Assembly: GCA_029976695.1 (NCBI GenBank)
Contig: JARQTN010000261.1
Span: forward strand, 1-38,624
From: Lewinellaceae bacterium
GTDB lineage: Bacteria; Bacteroidota; Bacteroidia; Chitinophagales; Saprospiraceae
Direction of reading: 5' to 3'
Length of the DNA stretch: 38,624 nucleotides
Numbering within the stretch: the stretch's first letter is position 1; each line of letters starts with the position of its first letter. The notes beneath the pieces are model-generated. The model worked only from the letters and a program-made list of their open reading frames with translations, was not told the DNA's origin and ran no database searches. The position numbers and the translations under genes are program-made. Shown one piece after another: positions 32,041-38,624 of this stretch.

Positions 32041-32928
32041 CTACTCACGCGGGCTGAACTGCAATAGTGTTGCCTTTCCCTTTCTCCCTTCGCTGGAGAT
32101 GTACAGATTCCCGGATCCATCAAAACAGATTCCCTCCGGCTGGGGAAAAAGCACTGTTGACAACGGCATCAGGTGCTTGAGACGGTAAGCCGTGTCGAGC
32201 ACACAGAGTTGTTGATTTGGATAGGAAAGAATGTAGAGATCATGGGTCGAGGGTTGTACCGCAACGGCGCTTGGATGGAAGCTATAGTTCCAGTAAGCCG
32301 CCTTCAGTGCAAGTCTTTCCGCAGTGGATCGCGCATTGTCCAGGAGAAATTCCTTCATTTCGCCATGTATAAACTCATACAATTCCGCAGGCTTGTTCTC
32401 CGGAGATGTAAATGGCACCCCGTACAATTTGCGGTATTGGTCTTTCTTCAGATTTTCTTTCTTGGAGGCAATCAGCAACATGGAATTCAGGGGATCATAG
32501 CCAAGCCCTTCCAGATTTCTGTTCTCCTTGATATCCAGCTCTACCTTGATCACATCTTCATTGCTTTCACTGGAGAGGAGCGTAAGATACAGCCTGCTGT
32601 CCGATCGGAGCAGGTACAGCATATCCCCGACACATTCAATGCCCTCAAAGTCCCCTTTCCCTTTCATTTCAAATGAGGAAACCATCTGCTCAGCGGACGG
32701 GTCATACCTGAATATCGTGCCTTCCTCATCAGAGACCATGTAAAGCAGGCCATCCCTGAATGTCAATCCGCTCACCTCGTTGAGCTCTTCCGGAAGAATC
32801 ACCTGTTTTTTCGGCCTGGAAATGTCATATGGAAAATCCTCGGCCCGAATTCCCATCTCACATTCCCCAAGGAAGACCGAAAACAGCAGGAACAGGAAGC
32901 GCGATATGAAGCCGGACAGAAAGATCAT
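32041..32928 (-). CDS. SdiA-regulated-domain beta-propeller protein, exported
   Basis: 295-aa envelope protein of the SdiA-regulated family (YjiK-like), a six-bladed propeller with no established enzymatic role. The N-terminus is hydrophobic (FISRFLFLLFSVFLGEC); the cysteine could be lipidated although Glu at -1 is atypical. Blades are marked by VSGLTFRDGLLYMVSDEEG, FEGIECVGDMLYLLRSD, NLEGLGYDPLNSMLLIASK, HPSAVAVQPSTHDLYILSYP and FPQPEGICFDGSGNLYISSEG, the last being the family's most conserved strand pair. Its ATG at 32928 directly abuts the stop of the GAF gene with no gap, so the two are co-translated; the reason for the pairing is unknown. A terminator candidate follows. Confidence 0.88.
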   Translation of the reverse strand: MIFLSGFISRFLFLLFSVFLGECEMGIRAEDFPYDISRPKKQVILPEELNEVSGLTFRDGLLYMVSDEEGTIFRYDPSAEQMVSSFEMKGKGDFEGIECVGDMLYLLRSDSRLYLTLLSSESNEDVIKVELDIKENRNLEGLGYDPLNSMLLIASKKENLKKDQYRKLYGVPFTSPENKPAELYEFIHGEMKEFLLDNARSTAERLALKAAYWNYSFHPSAVAVQPSTHDLYILSYPNQQLCVLDTAYRLKHLMPLSTVLFPQPEGICFDGSGNLYISSEGRKGKATLLQFSPRE

Positions 32929-35301
32929 TTATAAAGATGATTGATGTTTAAAAAGTTGTGTAATCAATTTGTTCTGCTTGTTGGCCAATTGAACCCTGAT
33001 CGCCTTCATGCCCTCCAGGCCCTGCAGGTCATTCAATTCAAGGAATTCAGTTTTTGCTGTCAGCAGCCCTTTATGCTGCAGGTATTCGATGTAGTCCATG
33101 TATTCGCTGATGATGGCTGCATTGCTGTACACGATCGCGATGCAGCCGGGTTGTGTCAACCTTTCATTGGTATCCCTGATCGTTGCCTTGTCGAGCCTTT
33201 TTTTCACGATCTCGAAACGGGCATTGAATGACCCGTCAACATCAAAGCGTTTCTCATCAAACTTGAATATGATATCGATGGGTGCATTCTGGACAAAAAG
33301 CATCTGGGCAGTCTTGAGCGGGATATCCAGCTCACTTTCAAGCTGGCGGAGATACAGGGCAATCTGGACCATATTCTCAAGCTGCCAGAGCCTGAGGTTG
33401 CGCAAATATACCGGGCTGAACGGAATCTCCGGGGAAATGGATTCACCGATGAAAATATCATACTCCACACCGTCAGTCCTCGACTTTTCAAAATAATGGG
33501 GATAGATTTCCTGTGCGGTCACCTGGTCCCGTTCAAGCATGTTCGAGACGGTGTTATTGATCCGCTCAAGGCTCTTTTCAAATGCCTTGCGTCGCTCATA
33601 CAGGATACCCTGCAAAGGATCGAGCCTGTCCAGGTAGGTAGACACCCATTGCTGATTTACGCGCGGATCCTTTTCCAATTGGCTGAAAACGGGATTCACC
33701 TCTGACTCCAGAAAGTGATAGATCTCATCTCCATCATGTGGGGTGGTAAATTGGCCATGCTCTTTTGCAAAATCCCTTAGGTTATATTCCAGTTGATCAA
33801 GGATCCTTAACCTGATTTCCTGTCTCAGATGCTGAATTGCATCCAGGGCCAGGTCCAATTGCATTTTGAGGTCATCCGAAATGGCTTTGTTGAGTTGGAT
33901 CGTGCTATCCCGGATATCAAAAAGCCCGTAGAGCGGATAGACTTTCTGGAAGGCGATTCTGCCCATTTGGGGAATCACGGGAAAGTGTTCAGATGACTTT
34001 TTATACGCCCTGGCTGCCTTCTTCAGGAACTTCCATTCTACGGATGGATGGATTGCTGTACAATTTTCTTTGATAATGGCCTGGATCCGGTTGTGTACAA
34101 ATTCAATCGCACGCTCCACAGCAAGTTCAAAGAGGGGGATCACCTTGCTGAGTTTGTTCACAGCAAATCCCATTCTGGACTGGGTCTTTGAGGTGAGTTC
34201 CAGAATCCCCGTCAATTTCCCTTCTTTCATGAGCGGGGCAAGCATCATGCCCTTTATGCCGGACCTCCGGATCTTCTCGATCATTTCGGCGGGAATAAAA
34301 GGGTCGTGCTCCTTGATTATCACAATGTCATATACGGACCTGAACTTTTCGGCAAACAGTTTTTTGATCTTCCGGTGCGAAAACTGCGCATCCAGTCGTA
34401 CCAGGGCCGAAGACCAGACCTTTTCATCCAGTTTGTACAAATCAAAGTAATCATCAAACGCGATCAAACCGATGCGCAAGTCACGCAATTCCAGGAAATT
34501 GCCCATGACTTTCTGGATGTCTTTCATGGCATCGATCGTCATCATGTTCTGCTCCAAAAGGCTGCTGCGGAGGCGCGTGACGGATTCCCTTTCCGTGATA
34601 TCGATGAATTTGAGCAAGCCGACACCTTTGAAGTGGATCTTTTCCGGGGGCAGGTATTTCAACCAGAGGTCATAGTTGCCATAATTGGCTACGAGTTCCT
34701 CGATCTGGCGGGAAGTCAGCCTTGGAAAACTGTCTGATTCAACCTCGATAAATTTTGTGTATAGTTCCTCCGTATAATAGCGCACCAGCCCTGTTTCCGG
34801 ATTCTTGTACGGAATGATCAGCGGGACATCGGCCTCCTGCAACTCGGTCCCATAGACACGGTGGAAGATAAAACTGTATGCGTGGATCAGGCGGGAGAGC
34901 AGGATCCCTTCATCCATATACTTTCTAAAGGCCTCGTCCTCCTGGTCGATATTCTCTACGATGTGCCTGAATTTTTCAGTCTGAAACAAGAATTCAAAGA
35001 TAAATGGGGCAGAAATGGACAATGCTTCATGTTCTGCAAAGTCAACGGAATATACATCACTGAACAAGTGGTGGATAAACCCTTCTGCCTTGCCCAGGTC
35101 CGATGCCTTTTTGAATGGTTTGTCCAGTCCCGGGTATTTTTGAACAAATTTCAGGATCATGCGTGCCTTTTCCGCAATGAAGGAGTCCTGTGAGCCAGCC
35201 TTGTCCTTCCAGTTATCGATGACCCGATGAAGGCTGAACCTCGTCCTGTACGGAAAAAGGGCGTCCTTTTCCCTGATTTGCTGATAGATATCTTTATTCA
35301 T
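32929..35301 (-). CDS. Large GAF-domain-containing protein, function unknown
   Basis: 790-aa soluble protein without signal peptide or membrane helix. A GAF-like sensor domain lies at ~245-400 (SLLEQNMMTIDAMKDIQKVM, IGLIAFDDYFDL, GIKGMMLAPLMKEGKLTGILEL), the GKLTGILEL strand being typical of GAF folds. The N-terminal ~240 and C-terminal ~390 residues are mostly helical (QLDLALDAIQHLRQEIRLRILDQLEY, shortened: LDLALDAIQHLRQEI) and unassigned; no kinase, cyclase or GGDEF motif is visible, so an output activity cannot be named. Proteins of this length and layout occur in Bacteroidota as GAF proteins. The ATG at 35301 follows a TATTTTTG box at 35331-35338. The stop abuts the start of the SdiA-regulated-type gene, indicating a two-gene operon. 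Confidence 0.88.
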   Translation of the reverse strand: MNKDIYQQIREKDALFPYRTRFSLHRVIDNWKDKAGSQDSFIAEKARMILKFVQKYPGLDKPFKKASDLGKAEGFIHHLFSDVYSVDFAEHEALSISAPFIFEFLFQTEKFRHIVENIDQEDEAFRKYMDEGILLSRLIHAYSFIFHRVYGTELQEADVPLIIPYKNPETGLVRYYTEELYTKFIEVESDSFPRLTSRQIEELVANYGNYDLWLKYLPPEKIHFKGVGLLKFIDITERESVTRLRSSLLEQNMMTIDAMKDIQKVMGNFLELRDLRIGLIAFDDYFDLYKLDEKVWSSALVRLDAQFSHRKIKKLFAEKFRSVYDIVIIKEHDPFIPAEMIEKIRRSGIKGMMLAPLMKEGKLTGILELTSKTQSRMGFAVNKLSKVIPLFELAVERAIEFVHNRIQAIIKENCTAIHPSVEWKFLKKAARAYKKSSEHFPVIPQMGRIAFQKVYPLYGLFDIRDSTIQLNKAISDDLKMQLDLALDAIQHLRQEIRLRILDQLEYNLRDFAKEHGQFTTPHDGDEIYHFLESEVNPVFSQLEKDPRVNQQWVSTYLDRLDPLQGILYERRKAFEKSLERINNTVSNMLERDQVTAQEIYPHYFEKSRTDGVEYDIFIGESISPEIPFSPVYLRNLRLWQLENMVQIALYLRQLESELDIPLKTAQMLFVQNAPIDIIFKFDEKRFDVDGSFNARFEIVKKRLDKATIRDTNERLTQPGCIAIVYSNAAIISEYMDYIEYLQHKGLLTAKTEFLELNDLQGLEGMKAIRVQLANKQNKLITQLFKHQSSL

Positions 35302-35330
35302 ATTCCTTCCCGGAAATGCGGGATTCCCGG

Positions 35331-35338
35331 CAAAAATA
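35331..35338 (-). promoter_or_regulatory. Possible -7 element of the GAF/propeller operon
   Basis: TATTTTTG on the minus strand is an exact TAnnTTTG, 29 bp before the GAF gene ATG. No TTTG is found 17-21 bp upstream, so the promoter is only partly supported. Confidence 0.4.
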
Positions 35339-35411
35339 CGATCATTGCGCTATTCAGACCCGGAATAAATTCAACCTGGCTGGTGCATGTGCGCCAGATC
35401 ACACTCGTTCC

Positions 35412-36158
35412 TTAGGATGGTTTTACCGCCCGGATGAAATCCCTTGCTGCCTTTACGGGATCATCTGAGCCATCAATCGCTTTCAGGAATGCCGACCCGA
35501 TGATCGCCCCGTCTGCATGATGATAGGCCCGTTCGACACCCTCTTTGTCAGCGATCCCGAAACCGATCAGTTTCTCTGAGGTCAAATGCATGGCATGCAG
35601 CCGGTCATAAAAATCACCTTCGGCTTGGCGGGCTTGCTTTGGGGTCCCTGTGATCGTATTTTGGGAAATGATGTACAGATACTGGTCGGATAGCTCGTCC
35701 GCCAGCCGGATACGCTCTTCCGAAGTCCCGGGACTGACAAGGAAATTCATGCCCAGTCCATGCCGCTTGAACAGATCCCTGTACTGAGCCAAATAGAGTT
35801 CCATGGGAAGGTCTGGCAGGATGCAACCGCGGATGCCGGCTTCCTTTGCCTTGCCGATGAATTTTTCCACACCGTATTTCAGCACCGGGTTCAGATAGCC
35901 CATGTAGATCAGGGGGATGCTGACCTCATCCCGGATTTCCATCAATTGCGCGAAAAGCAGGTCCATTTTCATCCCGTTTTCCAGAGCCACTTTGCTGGTA
36001 TGCTGGATGGTGAGCCCATCGGCCAACGGATCGGAATAAGGCATGCCGATTTCGATGTAGTCCACACCTTCCTGGTCCAGTGTCCGGATCATCCCGGGCA
36101 TGGATGCGAGATGGGGGAAACCTGCGGTAAGGAAAATGCAAAGTTTTTTGTTATCCAT
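35412..36158 (-). CDS. trpA: Tryptophan synthase alpha subunit
   Basis: Cleaves indole-3-glycerol phosphate to indole and glyceraldehyde 3-phosphate and channels indole to TrpB. The catalytic Glu and Asp lie in [50 protein letters not shown] and [11 protein letters not shown] follow. From the ATG at 36158 it is 248 aa, near the usual size. That start overlaps the trpB stop by 8 bp, has GGTGG a few bases upstream, and places [10 protein letters not shown] at the expected position. An ATG at 36176 is a second choice. The frame stays open to 36314, but that extension lies inside trpB and is not real. It is the last gene of the trp cluster. Confidence 0.96.
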   Translation of the reverse strand: MDNKKLCIFLTAGFPHLASMPGMIRTLDQEGVDYIEIGMPYSDPLADGLTIQHTSKVALENGMKMDLLFAQLMEIRDEVSIPLIYMGYLNPVLKYGVEKFIGKAKEAGIRGCILPDLPMELYLAQYRDLFKRHGLGMNFLVSPGTSEERIRLADELSDQYLYIISQNTITGTPKQARQAEGDFYDRLHAMHLTSEKLIGFGIADKEGVERAYHHADGAIIGSAFLKAIDGSDDPVKAARDFIRAVKPS

Positions 36159-37347
36159 GGCCACCGTTTGATTCATTGAATTGGGAAAATGTCTCGAGGT
36201 CCTTGTCTCCCCTGCCGGAGAGGTTGATGACCACGACCTCATCTGGCGAGAAGGAATGTTTTTCAAGAACGGCAAGTGCATGGGCAGTCTCCAGGGCAGG
36301 GATGATCCCCTCAAGCCTGCTCAACTCATAAGCCGCCCTCACCGCCTCCTTGTCAGTCACAGGAAATGACTTGAGGCGTCCCGTCGTGATCAGATGTGCG
36401 TGCAGGGGTCCGATACCGGGATAGTCAAGACCTGCAGATATACTGTGCGGCTCGGTCACCTGACCGTCAGCATCCTGCATCAAAAGGGTCATGGAAGCGT
36501 GCAGCACCCCTTTCGACCCGATGAAACTGGTTGCCGCCGTCTTTCCTGAATGCACACCGTAACCGGCCGCCTCGGCAGCAATCAGGGCCACACCGGGATG
36601 ATCCAGATAGTGGTAATATGCACCGGCTGCATTGCTCCCTCCACCGACGCAGGCGATGATCGAATCCGGGTAATCCCGGCCGGTCGCGGCTGGAAGCTGT
36701 TCTTTCATTTCCGCGCTGATCACGGCTTGCAGCCTGGCCACCATGTCCGGGTATGGATGGGGTCCCACCACGGACCCGATCACATAGTAGGTATCATCCA
36801 CATGCTGGATCCAGTCCCTGATGGCTTCGTTCGTGGCATCCTTAAGCGTGCGGCTGCCGCTCAACACAGGCCTCACCTCGGCACCCAGCATATGCATCCG
36901 CTTGACATTCGGAGCCTGTCTTTCGACATCCTTTTCCCCCATGTATACAATACAGGGCAATCCCATGCGCGCACAAACAGTTGCTGTGGCAACACCATGC
37001 TGGCCGGCCCCTGTCTCCGCGATGATCCGTTTTTTCCCTAAGCGCTGTGCGATCAGGATCTGCCCGATCACATTGTTCAGTTTGTGCGAGCCAGTGTGGT
37101 TCAGGTCTTCGCGCTTGAGGTAGATTCGGGTTCCATATCGTTCGGATAGCCGCTCCGCGTAATACAGCGGGCTCGGACGGCCGGCATAATGCTTTAGCAA
37201 GGCATTGAATTCCTCCTGGAAAGATGCCGACTCCATGATGCCAAGGTAGTTATCCCTTAACTCCCGGATATTTGGAAACAGGATCTCGGGTATGAATGCA
37301 CCTCCGAAATCACCATAAAAGCCATGTTGGTCAACCTCGTATTTCAT
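36151..37347 (-). CDS. trpB: Tryptophan synthase beta subunit
   Basis: PLP enzyme that condenses indole with serine to tryptophan, in complex with TrpA. Lys89 in HTGSHKLNN carries the cofactor; [16 protein letters not shown] and the phosphate-binding [10 protein letters not shown] are intact, as are [10 protein letters not shown] and [12 protein letters not shown]. At 398 aa it is a standard TrpB1. The ATG at 37347 is supported by the conserved [16 protein letters not shown] a few residues in. It overlaps trpF by 17 bp at its start and trpA by 8 bp at its end, so expression is translationally coupled. Confidence 0.98.
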   Translation of the reverse strand: MKYEVDQHGFYGDFGGAFIPEILFPNIRELRDNYLGIMESASFQEEFNALLKHYAGRPSPLYYAERLSERYGTRIYLKREDLNHTGSHKLNNVIGQILIAQRLGKKRIIAETGAGQHGVATATVCARMGLPCIVYMGEKDVERQAPNVKRMHMLGAEVRPVLSGSRTLKDATNEAIRDWIQHVDDTYYVIGSVVGPHPYPDMVARLQAVISAEMKEQLPAATGRDYPDSIIACVGGGSNAAGAYYHYLDHPGVALIAAEAAGYGVHSGKTAATSFIGSKGVLHASMTLLMQDADGQVTEPHSISAGLDYPGIGPLHAHLITTGRLKSFPVTDKEAVRAAYELSRLEGIIPALETAHALAVLEKHSFSPDEVVVINLSGRGDKDLETFSQFNESNGGHG

Positions 37348-37954
37348 CGATAAATTTCTTTAAGCTGTCTATTGATTTTATTCCGGGTGAATCTTCAAAA
37401 CCACTGTTCAGGTCTATGCCCGCCAGGGCAGGATGCTTGATCGCCAGGATCTCGGAAACCATTCCCGGACGGATGCCGCCACTCAGGAAGAAGGACTTCC
37501 CGCTTTGATAGGATTCCAGCAGCGACCAGTCAAACCGCCTGCCTGATCCACCATGATGCACTGTCTTTGTATCCAGCAGGAAAAAATCCACATCGTTCTC
37601 ATACCTGTGGATATGCTCAAAATCCGGGCTGTCGGCGACAGAAATCACCTTGATGACTTCCTGGCCTGCATTCCTGAGCCGCGCGCAAAGTGAAGGTGGT
37701 TCCTGGCCATGCAGCTGTACGGCCTGCAGATCCGACAGCGTACATTTTTCCATGATTTCTTCAAATTGTGCATTGACAAAAACCCCCGTCTTCCGGATCC
37801 CGGATGGGAGGTTCACTTTCGGGACGGACTGCACATACCTGGGGGATTTACCGTAGAAAATGAATCCCATGTAATCTATCCCCAGGGATGCCACATCGCA
37901 CATATTTCCGGCCTCCCGCATGCCACAAACCTTGATTTTCAGATCCTCTCTCAT
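37331..37954 (-). CDS. trpF: Phosphoribosylanthranilate isomerase
   Basis: Amadori isomerisation of N-(5-phosphoribosyl)anthranilate in tryptophan synthesis. The 207-aa TIM barrel starts with KIKVCGMRE, where Cys10 is the general base. [42 protein letters not shown] (which carries the catalytic Asp) and [10 protein letters not shown] follow. The start ATG at 37954 lies 3 bp after the trpC stop, and the end overlaps trpB by 17 bp. It is a stand-alone TrpF and not a TrpCF fusion. Confidence 0.96.
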   Translation of the reverse strand: MREDLKIKVCGMREAGNMCDVASLGIDYMGFIFYGKSPRYVQSVPKVNLPSGIRKTGVFVNAQFEEIMEKCTLSDLQAVQLHGQEPPSLCARLRNAGQEVIKVISVADSPDFEHIHRYENDVDFFLLDTKTVHHGGSGRRFDWSLLESYQSGKSFFLSGGIRPGMVSEILAIKHPALAGIDLNSGFEDSPGIKSIDSLKKFIDEIRG

Positions 37955-37957
37955 GGA

Positions 37958-38624
37958 CTACTGTTTTGTTTCCAGCATGCGGTGATAAACCAGGTCTTTT
38001 GTAAATGAGATGCATGCCGCACCGGGATCTTCTGTTTTCATAAACTGTTCCCCGATCAGGAGTCCGTGATAGCCCTGCGCAAGCAATGCCAGGGCGTCAT
38101 CTACATTGTGGATCCCGCTTTCCGAGATGTATGCGCTCCCGACTGGCAAAGTGGCATACACATCAAGGGACTGCCGAATATCGGTCCTGAATGTACTCAG
38201 GTTGCGGTTGTTCACACCGATAATATCCACGAACGGGCTGTACTTTTCAAGTTCCTCTGCTGCATGCACTTCAAGCAATACTTCAAGTCCGAGGGCACAG
38301 GCATGATGTGCCAGGTCGTGAATCTGGCCCGCAGAAAGGCATGCAGCGATCAGCAGGACAACATCCGCCCCGTATGCTTTGGCTTCGTGGAGCTGGAATT
38401 CATCGATAATAAAATCCTTTCTGAGCAGTGGCAGGTCTGTATGCTGCCTTGCTGTCTGGAGGTCTGCCAGGTTACCCCCGAAAAAGCGTTCATCCGTCAG
38501 AACGGATATTCCAGCACAGTTGCTGGAGGTATATTGTGATACGATGTCCGGCAACGAGGCATCCAGGTTGATCTCTTTTTTCGAAGGGGATTTCCTTTTG
38601 AATTCTGCGATCACACCAGTCGAG
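37958..38624 (-). CDS. trpC: Indole-3-glycerol-phosphate synthase, N-terminus cut by window edge
   Basis: Closes the indole ring from CdRP in tryptophan synthesis. The frame is open to the window end; VIAEFKRKSPSK begins three codons from the edge, so about 40-50 N-terminal residues are missing. The GTG at 38614 is internal. Catalytic-site segments are present: Lys in FKRKSPSK, LRKDFIIDEFQ, VLLEVHA, GVNNRNL and YISESGIH. It is the first visible gene of trpC-F-B-A; any trpE, trpG or trpD and leader lie outside the window. Confidence 0.97.
   Translation of the reverse strand, partial: STGVIAEFKRKSPSKKEINLDASLPDIVSQYTSSNCAGISVLTDERFFGGNLADLQTARQHTDLPLLRKDFIIDEFQLHEAKAYGADVVLLIAACLSAGQIHDLAHHACALGLEVLLEVHAAEELEKYSPFVDIIGVNNRNLSTFRTDIRQSLDVYATLPVGSAYISESGIHNVDDALALLAQGYHGLLIGEQFMKTEDPGAACISFTKDLVYHRMLETKQ

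Noticed and set aside
35377-35394. Terminator after trpA
   Set aside because: An 8-bp imperfect hairpin (CTGGCGCA/TGCACCAG) is present but has a mismatch and no T tract.
36159-36314. 52-residue N-terminal extension of TrpA
   Set aside because: Falls inside trpB and has no TrpA homology; the ATG at 36158 gives a normal protein with a typical overlap.

Overview
This window is chromosomal DNA of a member of the Bacteroidota, plausibly a Saprospirales-like marine or sludge lineage (inference). The evidence is a PorP/SprF-type outer-membrane protein, a PorE-like OmpA protein and a giant PKD/Ig protein ending in a gliding-motility (CHU_C, type B) sorting domain. There is also at least one promoter of exact Bacteroidota form (TTTG-N19-TAnnTTTG). 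No rRNA, tRNA, insertion sequence, phage or CRISPR was seen.

Layout. 1-1933 (+): 3' part of hypF, cut by the window edge. 1935-13737 (-): a type IX secretion cassette, porP/sprF-like > porE-like OmpA/TPR/beta-propeller > CHU_C adhesin-like protein, ending at a hairpin terminator. A BNR/PKD/LamG protein follows as a separate unit. 13943-15049 (-): CaiB/BaiF CoA-transferase, divergent from 15119-17872 (+), a compact NAD-themed operon (NAD(P)HX epimerase/dehydratase, sirtuin, unknown helical protein). 17869-18927 (-): radical SAM protein. 19146-20801 (+): ArnT-like glycosyltransferase. 20944-24002 (+): ECF sigma factor translationally coupled to a protein with a cytoplasmic N-terminus, one transmembrane helix, a long linker and an outer-membrane barrel, then a putative lipoprotein. 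24234-25010 (-): unknown membrane protein. 25409-27259 (+): aldo/keto reductase and cytidylate kinase-like protein. 27527-28096 (+): small lipoprotein. 28208-28984 (-): DUF1566-type protein. 29469-31821 (-): a GluR0-like ligand-gated potassium channel and an HD/Pycsar-effector-like (PycTM) fusion. 32041-35301 (-): GAF protein and SdiA-regulated beta-propeller, end to start. 35412-38624 (-): trpC-trpF-trpB-trpA, overlapping or nearly so, with trpC cut by the edge.

How genes work together. The secretion cassette probably exports and displays its own CHU_C protein. The sigma/barrel pair matches the recently described dual-membrane-spanning anti-sigma arrangement and is the best candidate for an unusual signalling system here. 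The HD-PycTM gene has no cyclase beside it, but two strong dyad elements lie directly upstream. A 14-copy heptanucleotide tandem array follows the channel gene. The remaining genes are ordinary metabolism.
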